DNA from: Selaginella tamariscina
Lineage: Eukaryota > Streptophyta > Lycopodiopsida > Selaginellales > Selaginellaceae
Direction: 5' to 3'
Assembly: GCA_003024785.1 (NCBI GenBank)
Contig: PUQB01000210.1
Location: 186,001-250,000, forward strand
DNA: 64,000 nt
Shown here: one piece after another, positions 11,401-23,661 of the stretch
How the letters are laid out: each line of letters starts with the position of its first letter
Position numbering within the stretch: the first letter of the stretch is position 1
Position numbers and translations under genes: made by a program
Notes under the pieces: model-generated
Told to the model about the DNA's origin: nothing
What the model saw: the letters and a program-made list of their open reading frames with translations, nothing else
The model's database searches: none

Positions 11401-14400
11401 TATTCTCTACGGTCAGTAAGACTATCTAAAGTTGTAGAGTGTTTCAAGGTTTAATTAGTTCTAAATTCTTGAAGTACTTTATCACTTTCGGCTAACGTCT
11501 GAATTTTATGTGGAGAGTTGGTCCTGAGATCTATAACTCTTCAAAATATACCTACTTCATAAGTGAGTGTGGGTTATGGACTCGAATGTCAAAGGTAACA
11601 CTTGGAGGTCAACTTCCAAGTTGTATGCTAGGTTACTTTACCATAGACTTCTACAAGACATGGCATTCTGGCTTACAAACTAAGTCTTGTGAGGTGGGTC
11701 TTGTGATATCCTAAGTCTATACATTAATGAAAAATTTTTCTTTTTATTTAAAGGTGTTTGAATTTGGGATAACACATGATTTGGAAATAGACAATGTCCA
11801 TTGAGTTTTGGCTTAGGTCAAGATTCAATATTGGGTCAACAATAGTGTTCAAATGGGGAAAGGCTTATGTTAAATGTGCGTCTTTGACTTCGGGAGAAGG
11901 GGCATATTTAAACATAAGAATGAACACTACATTTTGACATAAAGTGTAAAATAAGTTTTCATTATAGTGCATGTTTCCAAGAGTGTAACTCTAGAAGCAG
12001 ATTATGGTGTTGAACTGAATGTCGAATATTAATATATGATAAATATGTTAAGCAGCTGGTTTGAAGATTCAATGTAATCAATGTATTGTACGATGTTCGC
12101 AATATTTTGATGACGCTAGCTACAAGTAACATTAGGTGAAATAGTTTACTAAGTTCAAGTCCTTGATTTGAACAAAGTATAACATGAAACCTTAGTTAGT
12201 TGTAAACGTGCACTTGTATTCAAGTTGGCTAACTTAGCTATCGTTAAGTTGTATCTCATATGGGATCATAAAAGAGAGACTTTAGATAATAATTTACAGA
12301 TTCCGTTTTCTTATCGATACAGTTTTGGGATAGATGGCATGATCTATCAAAAACTAAAATGTTGAAAACATATGTTTACATTTTTAGTTTACTAAAGTAA
12401 TGAAGGACTTGCATAGTGAGGGCGTTCGGCGCACACTTGTGCATTTTCATTGTTAACTCTTTAATATTGAAATCTATAATGTTGTTTGCAATGTGGGGAT
12501 AAGCTCTTGAACAAGGGTGATTCCTTGGTTAAAAAGAGTATGATTTGGGATTCTCCACTTTGGTTATCGATTAAGTAAGGAAATTTGCTAAGTTTGATAA
12601 CTTATGTTGGGAACTATCAATGAGTTAATAACAGTTGGATTTCCATTGGAGGTTTAAGTGCATGTACCTCCTCAGAGAGTCAATATTTGGTGAGAATTGG
12701 TATTGGTTTTCAATATCGATTTCATTTTAAAGTCGAATATGATTATTCAAAAGACAATTTCTTGACTTTGTATCATGGTCGCAAATGTGGGCACTAAGAA
12801 AACTTATAAAGTAGGTATCTTCAGTTCTTTGGAATATATATAAAAAAATAAATAGAACTATTCTTGACTCAAGATTTGATTATATTCTTTAGATTAGTTG
12901 TCAATTCTATCTCAAGGCTGATGGTGTTCCTTGAGTTTACTTTAACGTTCGTGAAAGTACGATATCGAGTTTTATGATTAACTCAAGAAGTTGGTGTCCC
13001 TTCTTAATGATCATAGTTCATGGTTCCTAGCGTATGGTCCAATATCCGATACAAGAATATGATGTTTCCTATCACCTATTTGTTTGAGATATTTATATTT
13101 TAAACTTTGAAAGTATTTATGACCATCTTTTCAAATTGGTTATAAATAACTTGTCAAAGTATGGTATGATATCTCTTCAATATTGAGTTTGGAGCGCTCA
13201 ATATCGAAACTTAGTTTAGGGTTAAGACTCAAGCAGACCTAAGTCCTACACTTTGGTAAGGCAATACCTTAGTGTTGTAACTTGAAACATGTTTTCAAGT
13301 TAGGTGAGAAATGAGGCATTTCTCAATATGGTGCTTAAAGAGCAATGTGGTACTTTGTGAATTACTAGATGTTTAAATGGATAACATATCTTAGTTCGAC
13401 GTACTGAACTAGATATCTTATTCATGTTTGAGGAGATTTGCTGAAGTATAAGATATAACTGAAACATGAAGTTACTATAGCACTTTAGTGTCATGATAAC
13501 ATTAGTGTGAAAAATGATATCTTATTAAATTAATTAGATGAACTAAACACTCATTCATGATTCTTCTTAGTCTCTAAATAGTTCCTCGGAATACTATTGT
13601 AACATTATATTTTCATCTCAAAACTAAAGTTCGGTTCATGTAAACTAAGACCATGTCTATATTATAATTGTAGCATTTTGATAGATTAATATGAATGTAA
13701 GTTTATATCCACTAGTATAACAACTAGTTGATAAGCTTAGGATTTGAACGTTAAAACGATCATTATTATTTGAGAATATCAATATCGAAATTGCAACTGT
13801 TTATAAAATAAGATTAGTTTAAAAAGATGTTTATCAAAACACTAATTGCTCCAATTAGTGAAAATGCTATACTTCGTATAGTGTTGAGAAACATTTACAT
13901 AATCAGTTTGAGAGTTGGACATGAATATAAATTACAAAGGCGTGCAGTATTTTGAGTTCAGGGAGACTCTTATCGTGAAAACTAAGTTTTGAAATTCGAT
14001 ATTTTTAAACTTAGTGAGATAAAGAGTTAGGAAGTATTGAACGGCATCTATATGATGTGCTCTTTGGAGAATGAGTACAATAAGAGTGACAATTAAGAGA
14101 CGTGTTATTTAAAGGTCGTCAATTGAGGCATTAAAATGGGTTGAATTTCCTAATTCTATATTAGTTTGTAAGAAAGGTATGTTAGCTTATCTGGTCCTGA
14201 ACTGGCCGATGTTATGAAAGAGTACAAATTTGGTTGCGAAAGACGAATGGGAGAGCTATCACACTTGGTTGTAGATTTGACTAAATTTGATTCCTATTGG
14301 GAATAAATTATGTTAATGACATACCAAGTAGATGGCATTTGGCAGGTTGGCATGACCTTGTTGTATACATGTGTACAGCCATACGCCTCTGTGATCGCCT

Positions 14401-15110
14401 CTGACCAGATTGACATGTCTACAAAGAACAAGGTTTCGAGAATTGTACTCTAGTATCGGAAAAGAGCTTAATTTTGATAAAGTCTTATATCTAGTTTGAC
14501 ATAACTATATACTAATGGGGGATAGTATAGTAGTAGACCCTTATGTAAAGGGGTAATGAGATACACCGAGGGATGCAGAAATGTGAAGCTATAATATCAT
14601 AACATATAGAAATGTAGAACCATTGGGAAATCAAAGAAACGAGAAGGCATTTGGTTAAGCACTTGAGATGGACGTCAAAGTGCTTGTTGTGTGCTAAGAC
14701 GACAGGGTTGTCAACAACATTTGATATTAAAGAATAAAGCAAGCCTTTATTTTTGTTAACTAAGGGGCCGACAATAACACTAACTAGAGGCCTCCAATAT
14801 AAATTCTAATTAAGTAAAGAAATTAACCATTGTGTTGTGTGCATCGAGCGACAAACTTTGCAGACGTGCAAAAGGTCTCCAAGTGACTTCATGTCGCAGG
14901 TGGTGCCTTCGGCAATGGGTTTACGACTCAGTGAACGACGATTCTGAAGTACTGGCTTTGCATAATGCAAGGGGGTAATGGAATTATGTGAACTTTTTGG
15001 TTAACTCTGCATAGAGTGATATGTTAGTTTTGGTTAATTTTTTTCTAACATTATCTAGTCTTGGAGTTGGACGTCAACGAGGATGTTGACATTTTTAAAG
15101 ACGGAGAGTG
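11401..15110 (+). other. Non-coding internal region of the LARD element
   Basis: About 3.7 kb without a recognisable protein domain on either strand; stop codons are dense in all frames. The first ~650 bp are closely shared with the second family copy at 63307-64000, so the non-coding interior is conserved between copies. This portion is expected to carry the packaging and dimerisation signals of the element. The last bases before the right LTR are purine-rich (polypurine tract). Confidence 0.75.
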
Positions 15111-16851
15111 TGTCATAGTTTTTATTATGACTTCCCTTTACTTTGGACGCTAACTATTATTACCTACTGTACTTTTGATAAGCTCTAGGTGTAGAAGAAA
15201 TAGGCCCGCTTAGTGCACTTGGGTATCTAATGATGGTCCGGCCAGGTGTCATTAGGTATTTGCAAGAAACTCTGGGCGAAGCTAGCACTTCTATTTAGAA
15301 AACTCTTACCTTGGTTTTTTCGTGTCTTGGTTGGGTTAATGGCTAGTTCTGGTGAGTTCGGCATGTTGGATATATTTAAAAATACCCTAGGTTTGACAGG
15401 TTAGGGTTTAGGGGTCGATGGATAATCACCAAGTATATTCCCTCTGGGAATGAGATTCCGTGCTAGCCCACTTATGTAAACAGCAACAAGGGGCGGCGGG
15501 TGGGGGCTCTCTCACATAATAAGGTAGAGTATGCATGAGTGAGGGTTTCTGGGTTCATGACTAAGCTGGTTACTCTTTCCTGGTGCAAGCTCTAGCTTGT
15601 GTCATCAAGGCACAACCCTTTGTTGTGCCGCCCTAACTTCCTGATGATAGGGGTACGTCCCACTTTCGGAATAGCACACCCTTAACATTGACGAATCTTA
15701 TGCCTGGAAGGTTTTAATGAAATGTACATTCCAAGAGGCAGAGGTTTGAGGCTTATCCAGCCCCCTCTCCACTTCAAGCTAGGTGTAGCACTCACGGCGA
15801 AGCAAGGCAATCTGTGTCCTTGTCCAACTATGGCGTGGGATCTTATTTAACAAGTTCACGTTACCTAGTTCCTGAGGGTTAACTAAGGGGTTCTAGAGTT
15901 GGCATTTAGAGCCACGTTTGTGGCACTTGGTGCAACTTTTGAATCTAAGGGCTATGGCATGATAGCCCACATCGTGGAAGGCAGAGTACATGGAGATGTG
16001 ACATTGGGCTAGATGTCATGCGATACAATGCCAAGGCATGCCTTTAGGGTTGTGTTTTGAGTTTGTCGTCAAGGGGTTGGATACTCTGGCAAACATGCAT
16101 GCTTGTGCTCGCACTAGGGTGCTAAGCCTTGAGCATCGGCCGAGGGAGGTTAGGCCTCATAACTAGGTGTGCTTTGGACACTTGGCTAGGGAGTGTTCTC
16201 CTTGGAATCCAAGGTTTGAACAACTAAGCTTGTTAGTAGGAGCCCTTTCGTGAGGCATTGCAGGTCATGTACTTAGGGTTATCCAAACCTAGCTTTGAGT
16301 TTGCTTAACAGAACACTCGTGTCCGCCTACGGCACACACTCATGTCTCACTAAGTATAGCCCTAGGTCTAGGGTATGACTTGGCCACTCAAACCCTTAGG
16401 GGTTAGCCGTGGTTCAAGGTACCCTTGTCGCCCTAAAGGGGTTGTACTCCTGGATGAGGGTGATTCCTCAAAGGGTAAGTGATGATGCCTTAGCTCTGTC
16501 ACGGGGGTATGTGTAAGGCACATCTCCTTGATGAGGTTATGAGCCTGTCTAGGTCTACTAGGATAGGATCCTAAAGTCTACTCGAGATATCCTCTAGGTT
16601 TGGGGAATGGTCATTCTAGGGGGCTTAGGGTATTACTAAGTCTTCTGTTTAACTAGGCATCTGAGTCAACTCTTAGGGTCATTTTAGAAGACTTAGCATT
16701 GCTCATACAGGGACTATTTAACTAGGCATTGAGTCAGACTCTTAAGGTTATCTTGGAAGACTTAGCGTTGCTCATACAGGGAATTGACGCCGAAAGGCCA
16801 CTTAGCAGCCACATGTTGCCACGTGTTAGCCCTCGGGTTAAAACTCTGACA
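15111..16851 (+). repeat. Right LTR of the LARD element
   Basis: TGTCATAG start and CTCTGACA end, followed by the target duplication tccat at 16852. It includes a block near 16190-16340 (containing tgtccgcctac) that the left LTR lacks and the copy at 61596 keeps. A short direct duplication around actatttaactaggcat lies near 16700. Confidence 0.9.
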
Positions 16852-16856
16852 TCCAT

Positions 16857-18440
16857 TCTTAACTTCACCCAATTAAACCAACCTTTGGTTTCCTTTTAAA
16901 CATGTTAAATAGATAAAAGTTAATGTCTATGCAAACAAAAAAAATAAGGATGTATATGAGGAGCATGCAACCTATAGCTTGTTAAACATGGTATTTGGAA
17001 AGATCGTCTTTATCTTTTGTTAAAATGGTGAATACCTTTGCTATGTATGGAAACCATTCCTCCACAGGGGTCTTCTTCTTTATATCCTTGAGAAATGACA
17101 TCATGAGCTATCCCAGTGAATCCCTCATCCTTGTTCTTCATGATCCTTCCTACACACTTTGAGCACATGCCCTTTAACATCCAATCCATCCACCTTACAA
17201 TTAACCAATGTTTGAATTCTTTGTTGGTCCTAGGAATGACAATGTTCTTGAAGTGAATGGTGGACGCACTGAACAACTTATTCATGACCTTCATCTGAAT
17301 GCATGTCCTTGGGGATTGTCCATCAATGGAAGCCTTGATAGTGAAGTCCACTTTTCCAAGCCAAGGCGCTTATTGTCAGCTTTTGTCCAGTCAAAACCTT
17401 ATCACTTTGTCAATGAATTCCACACCATTCAAATCTTTGTTTATTATTGAAAAGTATTTGTCCATAATTGTCATCCATTTGTCGATCTAACCTTTTGTAT
17501 GTTGGCCTATGTCCTCATGCCCTTTGACAAAAGGAGAGTCAATTTTGCTTTTTTCATCATTTTAGTATTTAGGCTACATGCAATACCAATTTAAATTGTG
17601 TGGGAAAGAGAAGGAGAAATAATCATCGACACCAAGGATTTTCTCTAAGTATACCAAATAAGGAAATCAGCTCACCATGAAAAGAATAAACATATGAATT
17701 GCCATCTGTCTTATAGTAAGATGGATTGTAGTAATACTTGAAGTTACCATATTTCTTACACTACTTATGAACATATAATCTTTGCAGTAACTCTGTAGAA
17801 ATGGAGACACACAATTTTAATAATATATATAACATACTTACTCATTAGTTCTTCCTAGAGCCTGGATGAGTGGCACTATTTAGGAATCATTTGTTATTTT
17901 CAACAAGTGGCATTTGACAAACACATGGTATTTTTCTCGCTACAATATGGTTCTTCATCCTTGATGATGCACAATCACTTACCATCCCAAACCTTAAAGG
18001 TTTTTTTTTTCTTAAGATGAATACATCAGGCATTTGTTTGCATTATTTGCAAAAAGACTTGTAGATGTCTCCTCAAAACCTATGCTCCTCAATGGTCTTT
18101 TTTCTTCTAGATTTAAATCTTTATAACCACAAACAATTGTGTTGTGCTTATGTATCCATTTTGTCTCAATGAGTCCATAAGGTCATTCATATTTCTCACA
18201 ATTGATAGCACTTGCTCATTCTCCTTCAGTAATATAAGTGGAATACATGGTAGATTCTCTCCACCCTTCCTTTCCAAGTTGTTCAAAATGTTTGACAATA
18301 GTGTTCAAAAAAATCAATTGAAAGGAGTTGTTGGTCTAATCTGAGTGCATTGTCATCTTGAAGAACTTAAGAGTATGGTGCAGAAATTTGTGTAGTATGT
18401 TATTCTGGTTTTTTAAGCATTTTGACTTGAAATGCACTCG
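16857..18440 (-). other. Degenerate coding-like region, family not recognised
   Basis: Several minus-strand open stretches (about 17010-17351 and 18113-18298) have protein-like composition, and the region is less AT-rich than its surroundings. None matches a family I can name. Cysteine-bearing words such as GMCSKCVGRIMKN occur, but no metal-binding pattern is complete. It may be the remnant of a host or DNA-transposon gene. The region was interrupted on its left by the LARD insertion at 16851. Confidence 0.35.
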
Positions 18441-18461
18441 TTAAGGCAAAAGATTTATAAA

Positions 18462-18598
18462 TCCTTGGTGCCGAGGATGAATGTTTATGCCCTCGGCATC
18501 GAGGGTTGGACCGTCTCACCCTCAGTGCTGAGGGGCAAACCAATTCACCTTCATTTTTGAGGGGCAATCCATCCATGGCCTAACCCTTGCATTGAGGG
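18462..18598. repeat. Array of five ~16-bp near-palindromes
   Basis: Near-palindromic words of the type CCCTCRGYRYYGAGGG occur at about 18462-18477, 18490-18505, 18519-18534, 18548-18564 and 18584-18598, spaced about 28-36 bp centre to centre. The second and third are almost perfect inverted repeats (ccctcggcatcgaggg, ccctcagtgctgaggg). The spacers share ggaccgtctcac- or caattcacc-like text, so it is a decayed tandem repeat of a unit with internal dyad symmetry. Function is unknown. Confidence 0.6.
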
Positions 18599-18599
18599 C

Positions 18600-19202
18600 G
18601 AGACAACAAATTAAAATCATATGGTTTTTTTATATAACTATAGTTTTATAAATGGTTTTTGAGTGGTTTTTAAAATGGTTATGACTTGTCCTTATTGCAA
18701 ACATAATTTAACATGGTTTTTGATAGTTAATATAATTTGGTTTTTGTACAATTGATATGGTTTTAGTAATAGTTTTTATAAATTTTTATTGCTTGAGAAA
18801 TGATTTCGTCCAACAAAAGTTGGTTTTATAAATGGTTTTATGGTATACATAGTGTTCATGGTTTTTTAAATGTAACATAGTTTTATTAATGATTTTATAT
18901 AAAGATAAAATTTTATAATTAATGATTTAAGAATGTTTTCAAGTGACACTTTATGAATTCATAAAGTTTTGATTAAGTTTTGACTATGAGATGAACACAT
19001 ATCACACAGGAAATGCAGAATCACACAATCATGTATATTAAAAGATCAACATAGTCACATAAGTAACAAACATATTAATTAAGCTTTTATTAAACATGCA
19101 ACCGAACTTGAAATCTCTAGATAATTTATATAGCTAAACCCATCCCCTTTGGTTGATACTTTCATACCCATTCAAGTAAAATCAGATGTCTTTTTACTCA
19201 TT
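18600..19202. repeat. ATGGTTTTT-rich AT repeat and spacer
   Basis: The words ggtttt and atggttttt recur many times between 18620 and 18900, in a pattern also visible near 54890-55200. From 18950 to 19202 the DNA is plain AT-rich spacer up to the copia fossil. No gene was seen. Confidence 0.4.
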
Positions 19203-20766
19203 TAGAAGGCTAAAGCTATTCGAATTCTCTTAGCTTTAGCTGCAGGTTTGAAGCTTCAAGTTCACCAAATGGATGTTAAGAATGCTTTCTTGCATGGATC
19301 AATGGATCAAGAGCTTTATATGCAACAACCTCCATTGTTTGAGATAAACTCTCCATCAGGTTTGGTGTGTAAGTTGTCTCGTTCCATATATGGCTTGAAA
19401 CAAAGCCCACGTATATGGTATGAGACAATAAACACACATTTCATGACAAGATAGAAGCTGATTTTAATATATATGTTAAATATATAGATAATTAGATTAT
19501 CCTTGTTGGTGTTTATGTAGATGACCTTGTCATTGTGCACATGAGGATTTAATCTTTGGAGTCAAGAAAAACTCTCAACTTCATTTCACATGATAGATAT
19601 GGGCAAGCTCACTCATTGCCTTGGACTTTAGGTTTTTCGTAATACACATTCTGGGGATATATATTTGCATCAATCTAAGTACATAGACACCATTCTATCT
19701 AGATTTCACTCATACATATCCGATAAGAAACCTATGAGTACTCCTGCTCTTTTACCTCGTAGCTCTAAAACACCAGTGCATTGTCATGATAATCAAAATA
19801 TGTCACTTGCTTCCTCTCTAGACACACACACATTTCCATATTCCAATCTTATAGGTGCTTTCATGTATCTAGCTACTATCTCTAGACCGACATAGCTCCT
19901 ACTATAGTACGTCTTAGTCAGCATATGCAAAATCCAACTCGTAGGCATTGGTTTGCTGGCATACGTATACTTTGTTATCTCATGCACACAAAAAACTTAT
20001 GTATAAAATATTCATCTTCTTCACATTCTCAATTAGTAGGATATACGGATGCTGATTTTGCTTCTAATGATAATGGTACTTCTAAAACTAGTTGGTGTTT
20101 TCTTATGTTTGGTGGTGTAGTTAGTTGGAAATGCAAGAAATAGGAACGTGTTGCTACTTCCATAGCAGAAGCAGAATTCCAAGCTATTTTCTCTGCAGCT
20201 CGCAAACTCTTGGCCAATATTGGATTAAACACTCAGGTATCTATTCCTCTCTTTAATGATAATCAAAGTGCTTTACAGATTGCGAAGAATCCTATGAAAC
20301 AACACTGCACCAAACACATGGAAGTACATGGCTTTTGGTTGACATACCAGATTGAGGAAGGGGCCATAGACCTGCAGTATAAACCATCCAAGTTGTTGCT
20401 CGCAGATGTTTTCACAAAGCAAATATGGGAGCATGACTTTGTGCGTCTTAAGGAGAACTTGGCCTTATATGTCCAAACTTCTGAGAGGGAGAAGTGTACA
20501 TATGGGAGAGCTTAGGAAAATGTCTAGGGTCTTTAGCTTGAGGGGAGTGAGCTTTTTGGATGTGGCTTAAGATAGTTGTTCAGATGTTGTTTTTAGGACG
20601 TTGGTTTGAGGGGGAGTATGATTCTTCTAGGGGAACACAAGCAATTGTTTTGCTCATGTTCAAGGGGGAGTGTTAGGAACAGTAGGTCAGCAGGATTATG
20701 GGAGGCTGGTGATATTGTACTAAGACGTTTAGCACATGAATATAATCTCTCTTTCTCCATATACAA
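19203..20766 (+). mobile_element. Ty1/copia fossil: RT/RNase H end plus short LTR
   Basis: Pieces of copia reverse transcriptase (HQMDVKNAFLHG, LSRSIYGLKQSPR) and RNase H (YTDADFA, the NDNQSALQIAKNP region) lie in order on the plus strand, followed by repeated GGGGGAGT polypurine words. A probable LTR starts TGTTAGGAAC near 20668 and ends ACAACA at 20766. Only the 3' part of the element remains; it is broken, with several interruptions. It directly adjoins the duplicated ATG18 fragment. The degree of decay suggests an old insertion. Confidence 0.85.
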
Positions 20767-21240
20767 CAGAAAGACACTGTTCTCATTGTTTCATTTGAAG
20801 GAAGGTGTGTACGTGTGTGTGTGCATGCGCACAGTTTATATATTTAGAGTTCATGTGTATATTAAAGTGTATATACATAGTTTGTATGGACGATAATATT
20901 TAAATTTGGAATGGGCATGGGCTTACTAATTTCATGTTTTACAATTTTGATTGTTAATTACGTTGTTTTTTTATTAATTTACTAATTTTTTGCTTTTGGG
21001 AGCAGCTTTTTTGATCTAGTGAATGGAGGGGGCATGGTGCAGCAGGAGTATGTTAAGTTTGTATGATAACTCAGCTTATGAGTTACAATGCACAATAATC
21101 ACACTTATACAATGAGTTTGTATATAGTATATTGTTTGTGTAATCTAACAACCGTGAGCTTAAGAATGTCAAGATTACAATATATTTAATTAGTTGATTA
21201 AAATATATTTAATTAATTATTAAGGACTGTGAGAACTTGG
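20767..21240 (+). pseudogene. Duplicated 3' end of the ATG18 gene (exon, intron, last exon, 3' flank)
   Basis: From gaaagacactgttctc onward this follows the reverse complement of 2352-1900. It carries the end of ATG18 exon 7 (with ..VSFEG instead of VSSEG), the GT-rich donor and intron, the gggagcag acceptor, the last exon with GFG-to-GGM-type changes, and the TGA. It then continues into the 3' flank as far as about 21240. The intron is kept, so this is a DNA-level duplication, not a processed copy. In the last exon the codons after the acceptor are altered (ttttttgatcta where the gene has TTTTACAGGTGC), so the copy cannot encode the normal C-terminus. It begins exactly at the end of the copia LTR, which presumably landed in or next to it. 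It sits 18.7 kb from the parent in inverted orientation. Confidence 0.88.
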
Positions 21241-21607
21241 ACTAATGTGCATGAGTGAAATACAAAAACTAGTAATTAAATTAAATTAATAATAAATAAA
21301 CTAGTAATTAAATAATTCCATAGCATTTTTAGATTGCGGCGTATTTCACTTATGTGCATAGTGTATTAGTCATATTCTAACTTATATACATGAGCAAGTA
21401 GTCTAGATTGAAATAAATCATACGATTATGAAAATGCTAATAATAATATACAGCATCGTAGTTATACACTTGGACATTACATCATAAGAAGGATGGAAGG
21501 TTGTTAGGGTTTTTTGGTAAATGGATCAAGATTTAAAAAAATATCACGAGAAGGCACCAGTGGATCTAGAGGAGCACAATTTGTTCATGACCCTGTTGCA
21601 CTAAATG
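21241..21607. other. AT-rich spacer
   Basis: AT-rich DNA with small internal duplications (aaactagtaattaaat twice near 21265 and 21298). No gene or element boundary was recognised. Confidence 0.4.
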
Positions 21608-22089
21608 TTTCAACTCAAACTAATGTAGATTACATAATGAAAACAAATTTGTAAATTAACTTTTAACACAAAGATATTAAAACAATATATGCAAACATAA
21701 ATACTTATATATATACATTACCTTCACTATTAAATTACAAAGCCTTTTAAAATCTTGAGTTTTAGATACTCAATCTATATTTCAATTTTTAATTCCATAT
21801 TTAAATATAATTCTACACAATTTCTTATTCCATATTCAAATATAAATCTTTATCCACAAGTAAATCACATAACTTTTCTTCGTTATCCATTTTGTTCATT
21901 TTAAGTTTATATACATAATATATTAACATTAAAGAATCACAAATGATGAAATTCATTTGAATATATACTTTATACTTGCTAACTTACATTTTAGACAAAG
22001 AGATACAATTGATTATTTATGAGTAAATATAAACACAAGGATAATAAAAATAACATTAACTCATTCATAAATTACATTATTGTTTGAAA

Positions 22090-22091
<2 letters not shown>

Positions 22092-22125
<34 letters not shown>
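22092..22125. repeat. (TA)n microsatellite
   Basis: A pure TA run in copy 1 of the duplication; copy 2 has only a short version near 32126. It is a length difference that arose after the duplication. Confidence 0.85.
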
Positions 22126-22128
<3 letters not shown>

Positions 22129-23661
22129 AAAGTTAGTGATAACTTAGACTTTCTTTTAATCGAGAAAATCACAGTTGTACCTACTTTAATAAATAGACTT
22201 TAATAAGTATCTTACTTTTTAAGTTGGTAAACTCATAATTTCTTAGACAATACAGAGTTTAGACTTTCAACTACTTTTATACATGTATATTTTTTAAATT
22301 AATATAAATTAATCAATAATAATATAAGATTACTTCTTAATGATCCATCGTATTTCATCATATGTTAGAAAAATATAAAGTATATAAAAATTATATATAC
22401 ATCTTAATGAATTCAAATAGAATATTATAATTTATTTTTACGATTCTTTAATATTAATATATTAAGTATATGAAATTTAAAGTTAATAAGATACATAAAA
22501 GATATTTAATTTACTTGTGAATGATGAGTCATACTTGAATAAAGAAAGAATAATTGGATTCAAATAAGACAAAACGATAGGTATGCATGATTGTCTACTG
22601 ATATCTTCATTAGTATACCACATTAAATGTTAATCTAGTTGACTCACAAAAAAAAAATGTATTCATGAGAGACTTTAAAGAAAAAAACACAATAAAGTTG
22701 CATATAAATTTCACTTTAACAATATTAACGAAAGAACTTCAAAAACAATATAAATCACGATAAAATTGTTTAAGGAATGTGGGAGAAGTTTTATAACAAT
22801 TTCGACTTAAACTTATTAGACTCATACTTGACAATCATAAGGATAATCCTAATTAAACATTGATCCGTGTATATACAAATCGTGATAAAACTGTTTAGAG
22901 AATGTAGTTTAACATAAGAGAAGTTTTACAACAATTTGGATTCAAACTTAATAATTCAGATAAGGATGACCCTAATTAAACATTGATCTTTATGCACGAA
23001 AGTCAGTTTTATCTGGGAAATACTCAAAATTGTGAAGTATAACTCCAGATTATTATTAAACTTTAACACGTTAAATACCAAGTTATAAGACTTGTGTTGG
23101 ATAACTTAGGACATGAAAAAGATAAGAATGTTTCAGTAGGATAGAGGCAAAAAGTTTTCAACATGATGAATCTTGTCAGTTGCCAGGAATATGTTGTATA
23201 GCATAAACTAAAATAAATTAATGCAATTACTAGAGAATTCATAAAGTTTAATAATATTTGATGTCAATATTGTGCAAATTTTAATAATATTTTGATGTCA
23301 ATTATAAAATGATATGGTGAAATTTATGTGCTTATCAAATTCATCTGCACCACTCGAAATATAAACATATATAATAATAGTACACACTCTTTCCAATTTT
23401 AAAATGAAATATAATGTATATGTTGTGTATTAAAACCTTGTGGGCTCAATATTTTATAATAACAATATATATTTAATCTATTTCTAAATAGACAAGAATC
23501 TATGTGTTGACTTAATATACAATGAGGTTTAAAAGATAAGTTTTAAAGCATTATAGCAATTAAAATACAACTTACTAGAGTTTTTTGTTTGCTAACTCTA
23601 TAATATAATATTTATGAGAAACAATAACATTAACAAATCTACTAATTATTAAAAATAGAAG

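Larger units (their letters stand above)
9804..16851 (+). mobile_element. Complete LARD-type non-autonomous LTR retrotransposon (7.05 kb)
   Basis: Two long direct repeats (9804-11385 and 15111-16851) start TGTCATAG and end CTCTGACA. They flank a 3.7-kb internal region with no recognisable gag or pol. A methionine-tRNA-like primer site (tggtagcagagcc) follows the left LTR. A purine-rich tract (aaagacggagagtg) abuts the right LTR. The element is bordered by the identical 5-bp target duplication TCCAT at 9799-9803 and 16852-16856. This is the architecture of large retrotransposon derivatives (LARDs), which borrow proteins from an autonomous relative. The structure looks whole. LTR lengths differ (about 1.58 and 1.74 kb) and there is scattered divergence, so it is not recent. 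A second copy starts at 61596. Confidence 0.9.
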
